Source: Protea cynaroides
Taxonomy: Eukaryota; Streptophyta; Magnoliopsida; Proteales; Proteaceae
Direction of reading: 5' to 3'
DNA: 64,000 nt
Assembly: GCA_028583415.1 (NCBI GenBank)
Contig: CM053275.1
Coordinates: forward strand, 88,840,278 to 88,904,277
Shown here: piece after piece, positions 48,397 through 58,858 of the stretch
Layout of the letters: every line of letters starts with the position of its first letter
Position numbering within the stretch: position 1 is the first letter of the stretch
Made by a program: the position numbers and the translations under genes
The notes under the pieces: model-generated
Seen by the model: the letters and a program-made list of their open reading frames with translations, nothing else
Databases searched by the model: none
Told to the model about the DNA's origin: nothing

Positions 48397-50426
48397 TGAT
48401 AAAAAAATATTAATGCCGTAAAATGCGAAATAATAGGGAAAATGCTTCGATGATCGAATAATCAAATAGTCAAGTTGTTGATTATGAGCCCTTGAAATGT
48501 TGTTTCTCTAAAATTTAGAAAGAGATCTATCAATCGTATATAAAAAATAAATGATTTTATTTATTTATTTTTACGTTCAATAGTATCGAAATTAATTGAA
48601 TTATCAGTTATTGATGTTTTAAACAAATTTTGAAAATTTGTTACTACCATAGATCTTGAACATAACTTCTTTTTACCGAAAATAGAGTCTCCACTATAAT
48701 ATTTTCACTTCATTTGATGATGCTCAAATGATTGAATAGATTCATATAAAAAAAATTATATACTCAATCTTTATTACATATGACGGCGAGCGAATTAATG
48801 TCGTAAACCACTAAATAATCGGGATAATGCTTCAATGATCAAATAATCAAATAGTGAAGTTGTTGGTTGTGAGCCCATGAAATGTTATTTCTCCTAAATT
48901 TAGAAAGAGTTCAAACAATTGTATACCGAAAATAAATGCGCCAATTTTTTTTTATTTGTTGCATTGGGTAGTATCGAAATTAACCGTCAAAATCTCAATT
49001 ATTGATGTTTCAACCAAATTTGGAACAATTTGCTACTATCGTAGATCTTGAACGTAACGTCTTTTTTTCCGGAAACGATGGAATCTCCACTTTGATTTTT
49101 CACTTCATTTAAATTTGTTCACCGCTAAATACTTTGATGATGCTCAAAATGATTGATTAAATTTATATCGTTTTTTTTTATGAACTCAATCTTTATTACA
49201 TCCGGTGGGATGCGAATTACTGCCTCAGACCACTAAATAATTGGGATAACACTTCAATGATTGATTAGAGTAAAATGGTCCACCCTTGAAACTGTTATCC
49301 TCCTAAATTAGGAAAGAATCAATCAGTCATACAAAAAAAGGGCATAATGATAAAAACAATATTAATGCCAATAAAACACGAAATAATCGGAAAAATGTTT
49401 CGATGATGGAATAATCAAATAGTCAAGTCGTCGATTGCAAACCCTTGGAATGTTGTTTCTCCTAAATTTAGAAAGAGTTCAGTCAATCTTATATAAAAAA
49501 TAAATGAATTTATTTATTTATTTATTTATTTTTAAGTTCAATATATATTATCAAAATTAACCGTTGAATTCTCAATTATCAATATTTCAACAAAATTTTG
49601 AACAATCAGCTGCTACCATAGATCTTGAACATAACTTCTTTTTGCTGGAAATGGAGTCTCGACTATGATGTTTTCACTTCATTTAAATTTGTTGATCACT
49701 AAATAATCTTTATTACATATGACGGAAAGTAAATTAATGCCGTCAACCACTAAATAATCGGGATAATGTTTCGCTGATCAATAATCTAATGGTCAAGTTG
49801 TTGATTGCGAGCCCGTGAAATGTTATTTGTCCTAAATTTAGAAAGAGTTCAAAAAATCGTATACCAAAAATAAATGCACTGATTTTTTTTATTTGTTGCA
49901 TTAGATACTATTGAAATTAACCGTCGGAATCTCAATTATCGATATTTCAATGATATTTGGAACAATTTGCTACTATCATAGATCTTGAACCTAACGTCTT
50001 TTTATCAGAAATGATGGAGTCTCCACTTTGATGTTTTCACTTCATTAAAATTTGTTCGCCGTTAAATACTCTGAGGATGCTTAAATGACTGATTAGATTC
50101 ATATCGATTTTTTTTATGAGCTCAATCTTTATTACATATGATGGAATGCGAATTAATGCCGCAAACCACTAAATAATCAGAATAACGCTTCAATGATTGA
50201 TTGATAAAAGAGTAAAATTGTCCACCCCAAAAATGTTATTAACCTAAACTAGGAAAGAATCGATCAATCATACAAAAAAGGGGTATTTTTATGAAAGTTC
50301 GAAGTTCATCCTTTAAATCATTCAACAATCGCAAAGTTATGAAATTTGTCGCATTTAGTAGTATCAGAAATAATTGTCAAATTATCAATTATTGATATTT
50401 TCCATCAAATATCGAACATAATTTTT
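48397..50426. repeat. Higher-order tandem repeat array
   Basis: A block beginning TTAATGCCGT..CACTAAATAATCGG recurs near 48411, 48796, 49214, 49362, 49736 and 50154. Units 1 and 4 (GAAATAATCGG, CAAATAGTCAAGT) are most alike, as are 2 and 5, and 3 and 6 (GTAAAAT-GTCCACCC). An ABC super-unit of about 945 bp is therefore duplicated. Each full unit continues with TTTAGAAAGAG, GTAGTATCGAAATTAACCGT and ATAGATCTTGAACATAACTTC. Degenerate units continue at 51670-52270 beyond an inserted element. No coding potential is seen. Confidence 0.85.
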
Positions 50427-51648
50427 TGGAAAAATATCAGCCACACCCCCTGTAGTAGGGCTTAATCTCACCCACTCATTTTTTCCGATAATCTCACTAA
50501 CACCCCCTACTCTTGAAAATATGATTCAGTCAGACTCCCTCTATTAAGTCATGGCCATTAACTGATGACGTGTCACGGTCTTAAATTCTTTAATGATAAA
50601 ATTACCATCATCAATATAACTTAATATTTTACCTTTTTAATTTAAAAAAAAAAACTTAAAGATTAAAAAAAATATCGTCGGAAGGATGAGGGAAAAAGGG
50701 ACAATCGTGAGAAAATTTCTCTTGCTGGAGAGAGAGGGTAAGGATCGCAAACATGTGACTATCAGGAATCACAGGGACATGAAAGGGAATGAGGTGCCGA
50801 AGGAGAGGAAGATCATGAGAAAAGCGAGAAATCACGGGAGAGAGCGGGGCTGGAGCACAGACAAACGGAAGAGGAAGAGGAAAATAGAAGGGTAGTGAGA
50901 GAAGCAGAGGTGGGAGAGGGAAACATGAGGGGAGAAACAAAGTGAGTTTTTTTTTTTTTTTTTTTGAACATCTGCAATATAATCGTAACTTGCTATATAA
51001 AGGGTTTTCATGAAAGCTAGGGAGATTGAAGTTTTAGGAATCTGCTCTTCTATTTTTCCTCTCCTACTTCTTCCCAAGATTCTTCTGTCTTTTTTTTTTT
51101 CCTTTTTTTTTTCTTATTTTTTGCATAGCCGCAATGCCTTTCCCCTCTTTCTTCCCACAGCTCTCCTTCTCTCCCTATTTCTTCTCCTATTTTTTTCTCT
51201 TATTTTTCCTCTACTCTCACCATGTTTCCTCTCACGACTCTCTTTCTTCTCTCCCTATTTTATCTCCTATTTTTCTTCTACTCTCACTTGCAATGGTTTC
51301 CTCTCATGGCTCTCCTTCCCTTTCTAGTTTTTCTCCTATTTTTCTTTTGTTCTCACCCGCAACGGTTTTATTACTTTCGAGTGAACAATCTCAACAATCT
51401 TCGCCATCGCCCGAGAAGATGATTTTCACATGGAAAATATGAAAATGTAAAAGGTATAAATGTGAAAATAAAAAGGAAAGTATAAAAAATAAAGTGAATA
51501 GTGTTGGAATAAAATAGTATTTTTCAACTATTATGTGAATCTAAATAACATTTGGGTGTCTTCAAGGGGTGTTAGTGATATTATGACGAAAAAAAGGTGG
51601 GTGGGTGAGATCAAGCCATACTACAGGAGTTGTGGCTGATATTTTCCG
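50427..51648. mobile_element. Mutator-like non-autonomous element with TIRs of about 90 bp
   Basis: The left end (AAATATCAGCCACACCCCCT, CTCACCCACTCATTTTTTCC, ATCTCACTAACACCCCCT) is repeated inverted at 51555-51648. The flanks ATAATTTTT and TTAATTTTT match at 8 of 9 bases, a Mutator-size duplication. The interior is pyrimidine-rich with no recognisable protein; the ORFs at 51010-51442 are low-complexity. It is inserted in the tandem array. Confidence 0.78.
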
Positions 51649-52280
51649 TTAATTTTTTTTTTTTAATCTAAGATGATGGCATCCCTCACCAAGGACATAG
51701 GTAAGTACCTTCCCCCTTCAAATAGGATTGCAACCTAGAGCCATTTTAATGTTCTTCCTTCATTTGAATATGCAAACAACTAAATAAATTGGGATGATCC
51801 TCCCTTGATTACTTGATCAAACAATCAACATGTCACTAACTGACACTAAATGTTGTTTCTCTTAATTATCGATAGAATCTAGTTCATCATATGATAAAGC
51901 TAAATCAAGCTTATCATTCAAATCGTTTAATCATCACATTAGAAATTATTTATAATGCACTTAAGAGTACCAAAATTTGATTGTCGACTTCTTGATCATT
52001 GTCATCTCAACCAAATTTGTAAAAATTTCATACTACCATTTACTAATGTCAAAATTTAATCGTTGCTATTACCACCAACATCAAGCATAAATATCTTACA
52101 GAAACTAATGATCTAATCATTATTCTTTTCTCATTTAATATATAATGACGAGATCCTTGATGCGGAATTTGGAACAACTTCCAATTATTATCAATGTTTA
52201 AGCTTAACCCATTCAGTATGATCTAATTCCTAGTCTTGGATCATTAATTAAACATCTTTCTTTATTTTTTATTTTTTTTA
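51649..52280. repeat. Degenerate continuation of the tandem array
   Basis: Words such as CAAACAACTAAATAAATTGGGATGAT and AAATGTTGTTTCTCTTAATT align to the array units but are more diverged. No gene. Confidence 0.55.
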
Positions 52281-53372
52281 GGGTAAAAGACAGTTACCTT
52301 CCCTGTAACTTACCTTATTGACCGTTGACCCCTAAAGGTTTCAAAAAAGACAGTTACATCTCCTAAATAACTATTAAAATCCAAATAGTTCCAATTTTTA
52401 ACGGTGTTAAAGTTAATTTTTTTTATGGACAACTCTACCCTTAACCTTTTATCCATATTTTAAATCTTATTACTGTTAAAAGACCAATATAATCCTTTTA
52501 TATCCAATTAAAATAAACCCTAATGTAAGAACCGTGTTCTAAAATCGAGTCTAAACCATGGTTTTATATGATGGCAGGTGTCCCAATTATAACCGGATCG
52601 GAGGGTGAAGCCGGGTGACGAGCCACTCAAATTTCAAGTAAGAAAAACTGTAAAAATGCCTAAAATCTCATACCGGTCTCACTATACCGGTTGCAGTATA
52701 GTGCAACCGGTATGTGCCACCGGTATGGGTAATACCGGTTGGACTATACCGGTTTGAGTGAGTTTGAGGCACTCAGACCGGTATGTGCGATCAGTATGCC
52801 TGATTTCGGTTGGAGATAGACTCCAGTGAGCCTTTTCTCTCAGAATGGAAACTTGAAAAGTTTCCAACTGAGGGAAAAGCTTTCCATGAACGGCCTCCCT
52901 CTACTAATAGAGAATGAGACACTCCATTGCACCTTCTCAAAAACCCTAGCCGTCTGGAGAAGAGCTGAGAAGGAGCAAGGAGGTGGAAGCCGCCCAGGAA
53001 GGAAGAGCACGCCGCCAACCAACAGACACCGCCGGTAAGTGCTCTATCCTCTTAATAATTTTACGATGTCGGATCGGAGCCGCGAAGGGGCGCAGCGATC
53101 CAAAAAGCCTATAATTTCTATTTTTTTTCTTCAGTCGGATCTAACCTAGGTTTGATACGACGTTCTAGACAAAATCCAAAGGCCATTAGAAGGCTTGGAC
53201 CTTAGTAAGGGATAGGAGAAACCCTAGAGACCTAACCATTAGCTGACAAGGAGGGGAGATCCGAGATCTCGCTCTCGGATCCAAACCGCGGAGTATACCG
53301 ATTGGACGCAAGGTCCAGCGGTATGGGCCTGCGGTATGCAGACACATACCGGTCTCACTCAGTGAGATCTGA

Positions 53373-53604
53373 GTGAGACCGGTAAGTGCAACCGGTATAT
53401 ATCGGTCGCACATACCGGTTGCACAATACTGCAACCGGTACCTGCGACCGGTATGCCTCCCGAGCTTGGTTTGCTTGGCCAAACCTGGGTCTGACCTCTG
53501 TAACCTTAATGAATGGGTTCTAACATATAAATGTGATTATGTAGGACCTGTAGATAGCGTGAGTGAACCCTGTGAGGCAGAACGGGATCGATATCACGCG
53601 TCAG
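53373..53604 (+). CDS. Candidate LTR-embedded exon preceding the conserved exon (copy A)
   Basis: An open frame from ATG 53373 ends at a strong donor, CAG|GTAAGG. Its last residues are VSEPCEAERDRYHAS, and it leaves one base that joins the next exon in frame as Asp. The N-terminal part overlaps ACCGGT repeats and may be spurious; an acceptor-like ATTATGTAG at about 53542 could define a shorter exon. The other LTR copy lacks this segment. Function unknown. Confidence 0.3.
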
Positions 53605-54500
53605 GTAAGGAACAAGACCCCAAACCTAAATAACTAATTAACAGTAAACCTTTGTAATTTATTCTGTATCTGGATATAATGCTTGATGTCTGTGCATATC
53701 ACATGCCATGTAATTATTTCTGTCATTACTATCTATTCATGCATTTCAAATGCTAGGATTGTTGGATGTTAGGCATGTGTATGTTTTAGTTAGTGTGTGA
53801 AATGTGAAGGGGGTGTGCCCTGGATATATCCACAACTAATATTTTTCTCGTATCACCTTTTACCTTAGCAAACTCAGTGCGAATAGGGTATCAGGGGGAG
53901 GACGTGGGATTGTGGTTCTTCCTGCCCACCAGACTCGAGCCCTATCTCTATGTCGTAGGGAGTAGTGCTGGGGTAGGGTTATATAGCCTTTACTTTAGCA
54001 GACTTGGTGCGAATAGGGTATCAGGGGGAGGACGTGGGATTGTGGTTCTTCCTGCCCGCCAGACTCGAGCCCTATCTCTATGTCGCAGGGAGCCATGCTG
54101 GAGTAGGGCCATTGATACTGTATTGACATTTACGACTGGTTAGAAACGGAACCCACTTGCAAGCCCTTGCCAATAAGGGTTTAGGTATTGGTACGGTATG
54201 AGGTATCAGGAGAAGGACGTGAGATTGTGGTTCTTCCTGTCCGCTAGACTCGAGCCCTATCTCCATACCGGAGTGAGTGATGTGGGGCAACAACAGTAGT
54301 GTGGTAGGTGCCTGACTATTGGGTGTGCTCACACTCTCGTGCATGGAGGTGCGGTGGCCGCCAAACCTTACCATAGCATATTTGCAAGTTATACCTGACC
54401 CAAATTGTAATGTTATCCCATGCATATTGTACTGTTGCACTGGTCTTGTATTTACTGAGCTATGTTGTGAGCTCACCGGATATATCCTTTTCTTTTTCAG

Positions 54501-54637
54501 ATCTTGATGTAGGTTACTCTGTGGAAAACTTCATGTCTGCTCCAGCCTATAGTACGTTGGCGGCTTTGGAAATACAGACTATAGAGGACGAGCATGATGC
54601 GTCATGCGAGTGCTTGTTCTATATTTTATCTCAGTGA
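54501..54637 (+). CDS. Conserved LTR-embedded terminal exon (copy A)
   Basis: After TTTTTCAG the frame reads (D)LDVGYSVENFMSAPAYSTL, then AALEIQTIEDEHDASCEC, LFYILSQ and TGA. It aligns gap-free with 22481-22614, both beginning with the two bases AT that complete a split codon. The shared EDEHDASCEC core has two Cys. I do not recognise a family. The surrounding LTR nucleotides (TTACTGAGCTATGTTGTGAG) are also conserved, so a regulatory reason for conservation cannot be excluded. Confidence 0.42.
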
Positions 54638-56190
54638 TGGGTTTATTTTGATGCTAAAACTTTGTAATAATTATTATTTAAATTTTATGGATGATGGAAT
54701 AAGTTGATTAATTATTTTAAATTAACACATAGATTTCAGTTCATTTATTTTATTCCGCTGCTATGTATTAATCTTTGATTATGTTAAACTGCTTGGGAAT
54801 GATTGGTTGACACGGTCTATTGAGATCCTAGTGTGAACCGTGGTTTAGAGCCGGTTCACTCACACTTCTGGTTTATCCGGAATTGGGGTGTGACACCTAA
54901 TCTCATCTTCTTCTCATTCTCGCTCACGTTCTTTCCAGCGGAGATGATATGTTGGATTCAGATGCAAGCGGAATGATTATAGGCGACCAGTGAGGCAAAA
55001 CTCCTTGATTAAGCACTAGTTTTGATATCCATGAGTTGGTATTCTGATTTGTGTTTAATCATGTTGGATTCTCATTCTTAATATGAAATTCATATTCTGG
55101 TTCTCCTTCGCTCTTCCTTGTTGACAGTCCTCTTGATTCCTACAACCCCATCCACATCACCTTCACGCAACATAGACAACAATTCATCATCTCTCAACCC
55201 CTACAACCCCAATAAAGCAGAATTCCTCTTCCAGCTTTCAAACGTGATGACTCCAATTTCTCAACCATAATCGGCAAATAATCTTCAAACTGGACTGTAT
55301 TTCCTCCTGCCATTCCTAAATCTTCAAGTTCTTGAATGAAAATTTATGAAAAGAAGATAAGAGAGAAATCAAATTGAATTGTGGATGAGAAGTAAGAGGA
55401 CCCAGAGAATTAAATAATGGAAAGAACCAAAGGGGTTCCTAGAAAGAGAACCCAAATCTGAGAAAAAGAGAAACCAGAAACACAAGTCGAGAAAATCGAA
55501 AACCTGAGAAACAAAATTTCGTAGGTTTTGGAGTCAAAATTGGCTACCATTGGAAAAAAGTTCTCCAAAACCCTAAACCCAAGTATTCAACAAAAAACGG
55601 AGATGGAGAGAGATCAAATAGTGAGGGGGAGAGAGAGAAAGAGAAAGCACCGTAGAGTTCTGGATGTTCTCTCTTCTAGTTTTGCAAAGAATGAATTCGT
55701 GCAGATGGCGATTAAATCCTTAATCTTCACTCTTTTGGTATTGCAGGCCAAGATTGAAATGGAGTTGTCGGCCTAAATCACAGAGGAGCAGATGAAGGCC
55801 GAGATTGCAAAGGAGAAGATGAAGGCCAAGATCGTGAAATAGAATCCCTGGAGTTTTTGCAGAAAAATCCAAATGGTGGAGGAGAGTTTTTGCAGAAGAC
55901 CCAAAATGGTGAAGGAGATTGGAAAATGAATTTTTGGTGCAGAAGACCCAAAATTGTAGTAACCCTATTAAATAGTAAGGGTAAAATAGGTAGTTCATCT
56001 CTCTAAAAGGGTAATTTGGTCTTTAAAAAATATTATACTCCCACCGTTACCATCTAACGGAATATTCTTAACGTGTAAGACTATTTGGATTTTAATAGTT
56101 ATTTAGGAGAGGTAACTGTCTTTTTTGAAACCTTTGAGGGTCAACGATCAATAAGATAAGTTATAAGGGAGATAACTGTCTTTTAGTATC

Positions 56191-57110
56191 ATGGAAAATA
56201 TCCTAAGAAAATGTCTTCCTTAAACTTAAGAGTTCATCAACATTGATATTGACCTTACTTATAAATAATTGCTTCAATACAATCAGGACTCTCAGATTCA
56301 CATGGATTTGAATTTTACCCAAAAAAGAAGAAGAAAAAAGCCACATGGATTTGTAGATGCAATTTATCATAGTTGACCTAGATGAAAAGTGAAACATTCT
56401 ATTTGATTGTGAATATTGAATGCAAATACTATTGTACATGAACGGTTTGTGATCATATAAGACAAAAATATAAGATATATTAAAAAATGGATAACATACA
56501 GTGAAGAGAGTTTTGCTAAACTGACATTGAATATCATGGGAATGAGTTGAAAGTGTCTAACCCCAACATCCCATGTGAAATGGCACCATGTACACACTAG
56601 AATAAATCAAATAATAAGAAAATAAAATTAAAAACTTTCATTCCATTGATCATTAGTTTAGTATTTTCATGAAAGAAATGATTCAAGATTGAAAATTGGT
56701 TTTAAGTTCAGATCATCTATAACACACATTCCAATCTAAGCCTGGAAATCGGAAAAATATCGTTTCAGTCCGTCCAATTGTCCAGTCACGATCAGACAGA
56801 TTGAAATTACAAGACACATCCCCCAATGTATTAGTAGACGTGTCCTTTGATTCCAGTCTGTCTATTCACGATTGGACGAACTGGACGAACTGGAGACGAT
56901 CTCAATCCCTGGAAATCATATATGTTAGGAGGGAGGGAAGGAGGGAAAGAACATCACATGTGTTTTCGATCAATTTTATTTTGTAACTTTCATTATTTTT
57001 CGTTCTGACTAATTACTACATGTAAATTTTGTTTGACAGCAAGGAAAATTAAAGAGAAGATAAGTAAAAGGTTTCAAACCTAAAATTTTGTAATCATTAA
57101 CTAATATTAT
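56191..57110. other. Intergenic DNA, no gene recognised
   Basis: AT-rich sequence with short unassignable ORFs on both strands. Repeated GACGAACTGGA / GTCTGTC words occur near 56770-56910. No feature can be supported. Confidence 0.4.
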
Positions 57111-58138
57111 TAGGAAAATTCTCACCTACTGCTAAAAAAGATTTAGGCAAATCATCTATCACCCAAGTTTTAAAAAAAAATCACATACCACACAAACATT
57201 AGTCCATTAACTAACATGAAAGAATTGAAATTGTGTGTAGACGTTCATACCCTTGTCATTTTAAATGAAAGAAAAAATAAAGTCAAAACAAATCTTTTTA
57301 AAAAAAGAAGGACGAATACACTCACAACGATTAGAAAGAACATAGAATCGAACTGAATTGGTGATCAGAGAAGAGCTTCAGAAAACCCTAGATTTCGGCT
57401 TTGATCGGAGTTCTGAGTGAGAGAGTTAAAAAAATTTTGATTTTTTTTTCCTAGCGATGGCGACATTAGTGGGGGCTACAAGTTTCACGACACTGGACTT
57501 TCTTTCCCCTTCAGTTCTGACTTCTGATTTTCAAATTGTACATAGATTGAGTTTCTCTTTCTCTCTCTTCTGTGTTCTCTGTTTTCTATGGGTTTCAGAG
57601 TAAGCATGACAGTAGATCCTGTGAAGGAATCTTAATATAGGGATTCCCATTCTGATTTTCAAAAACTTAAAAAAGTGAGGGTCTCTGTTCCAAGGTTTAT
57701 GGAGACAACGAATACGATGAGGGAATCTACTCACTCCGAGGTTCAATCGAAGAGGTACAAACTAGCTGAGGATGAACCCAGATTCGCTGGCGAAGATAGC
57801 AACGGAGACACTAAGAAGCGAATGTTGTCGTGGCATAGAATGAAACGGACGGACAATATGGTGAGACTCCTTTTCAAGGTCATTTTCTACATCGGTGACA
57901 ACGGTGGCGGTGAAGCTACCAACCCTTCTAGTACACTTCACTGTCCCATTAAGGGTAGCTTCATCATTAAAATAAATTAAGAACAAGTTGACGTCATCAT
58001 CTAGCAAGAAACAATTAACGGACTAGGGTTGGCTGTAACAAAGTTTTAAATTAGATGAAGTGGTTATAATTGTCTGAAACTTTAGGGTAGGGGCTAGAAA
58101 TCTGGCAAAGTTAGGGGAGAGATAGAGTAATTTTCCTA
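57111..58138. mobile_element. Candidate Pack-MULE carrying a gene fragment
   Basis: The left end TTAGGAAAATTCTCACCTAC and the right end (complement TTAGGAAAATTACTCTATCT) are inverted. Similarity continues inwards over about 100 bp (AAGTTTTAAAAAAAA versus AATTTAAAACTTTG, AGTCCATTAACTAA versus AGTCCGTTAATTG). The interior 57360-57960 looks genic and encodes the trihelix/SANT-like fragment. A 9-bp duplication was not recognised at the ends as drawn, so the exact limits are provisional. Confidence 0.5.
57675..57980 (+). pseudogene. Trihelix/SANT-like DNA-binding protein fragment
   Basis: The frame contains KRYKLAEDEPRFAGEDS, KKRMLSWHRMKRTDNMVRLL and FKVIFYIGDNGGG. This resembles the start of the SANT/trihelix region of plant homeodomain-like proteins (WxRMKWTDxMVRLLI..V.YIGED). 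The expected continuation with KKGKWKSVS and PQQCEDKFNDLNKRYK is absent; the frame ends SFIIKIN. Upstream 57380-57670 looks like transcribed leader with an ATG at 57456 that soon stops. The fragment lies between inverted repeats at 57111 and 58138, suggesting capture by a transposon. The family assignment is from motif memory. Confidence 0.5.
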
Positions 58139-58560
58139 AATAAAAGCGAGTAACTAAATATGGAATGATTTGGAGTTAATTATATAGTCACGTGTTACAA
58201 TGATTACAAAAGTTTCATTTTTAAATTTGAAACGTTTCTTTACTCTCCCTAATTAATTTCTCGTAAAAATTATCCCTAGAATGCACATTCTAAATTCATC
58301 AATTGACGCTTTGATGATCGCTTGAGATGGTAGGGATCCAGTATAGCATTGCATACATGATAATGATATACAATTGCTACATAGCTTGTCTTGGAACAGT
58401 TGGATCATATACAATTTTCTTTTTCGGTATGAGATTTAATTTAATTACTTCCAATGTGATGGTACTTAATTAATCCGAGAAGTTTAATCATCTCCTTTTC
58501 TTGTATGAAATTTATTTAAGGTATTTATTTCTTAATTATTTTTATTTTTTTGGTTAGTAA

Positions 58561-58843
58561 GGCTTTCTTTGGTATAATTTATATTTATGTTTATGAGTTA
58601 TTTATAATAAGTCATTTATGAGAATAAATTATGAATTATGAATAATAACCATTTAATACCACTAGGCATAAAGAAGTAATAATAGATTATAACAATAATG
58701 ATAAACACCTTCCAACCTATTTGTAGACTTTAGATTATATCAATTTATTTTAAATATAAATAAGTTCCATAAATCTTACCAAACAATTACATATGTTATA
58801 ATGTATTATATAATTAATTCTATAATACATACTAAAGAGAGCC
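58561..58843. mobile_element. Tourist-like MITE, copy 2, with TAA duplication
   Basis: The ends GGCTTTCTTTGGTAT and (complement) GGCTCTCTTTAGTAT are terminal inverted repeats. TAA flanks both sides (58558-58560 and 58844-58846), the PIF/Harbinger-type signature. The AT-rich body is 283 bp and noncoding. It is the best preserved of three copies. Confidence 0.85.
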
Positions 58844-58858
58844 TAAGAGATTAATGAA

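Larger units (their letters stand above)
52524..54895 (+). mobile_element. Solo LTR (copy A), same family as 22194-24522
   Basis: The 2372-bp unit starts TGTAAGAACC and ends GGTGTGACA, with identical CCTAA duplications at 52519-52523 and 54896-54900. Dense ACCGGTATG words in both orientations lie at 52670-52800 and 53290-53460. A unit of about 125 bp starting GTATCAGGGGGAGGACGT is repeated up to three times at 53880-54260. Splice-like sites (CCG|GTAAGT at 53036, CAG|GTAAGG at 53604, TTTTTCAG at 54500) frame open exons. No internal domain is present. Confidence 0.9.
52281..56190. mobile_element. Mutator-like element with TIRs of about 110 bp, split by a solo LTR
   Basis: The left arm 52283-52400 (AAAAGACAGTTACCTTCCCT, TTGACCGTTGACCCCTAAAG, CTAAATAACTATTAAAATCC) is repeated inverted at 56075-56190. 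Without the LTR at 52524-54895 the element is about 1.5 kb. The interior 54901-55975 has GA-rich and repeated AAGATGAAGGCC-type words and no recognised protein; the frame at 55528-55776 is not assignable. Exact ends and target duplication are unresolved. Confidence 0.72.

Noticed and set aside
51010..51442. Overlapping Phe/Leu/Ser-rich frames resembling membrane proteins
   Set aside because: Low-complexity CT tracts inside a Mutator-like element give hydrophobic translations by composition alone.
53880..54260. Repeated segments considered as a CRISPR-like array
   Set aside because: The repeats are long, imperfect and directly tandem in a plant LTR; there are no spacers of uniform length.
55528..55776. 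82-aa frame with Lys/Arg-rich start
   Set aside because: It lies inside a Mutator-like element in GA-rich repeats. No domain was recognised and there is no splice or promoter support.
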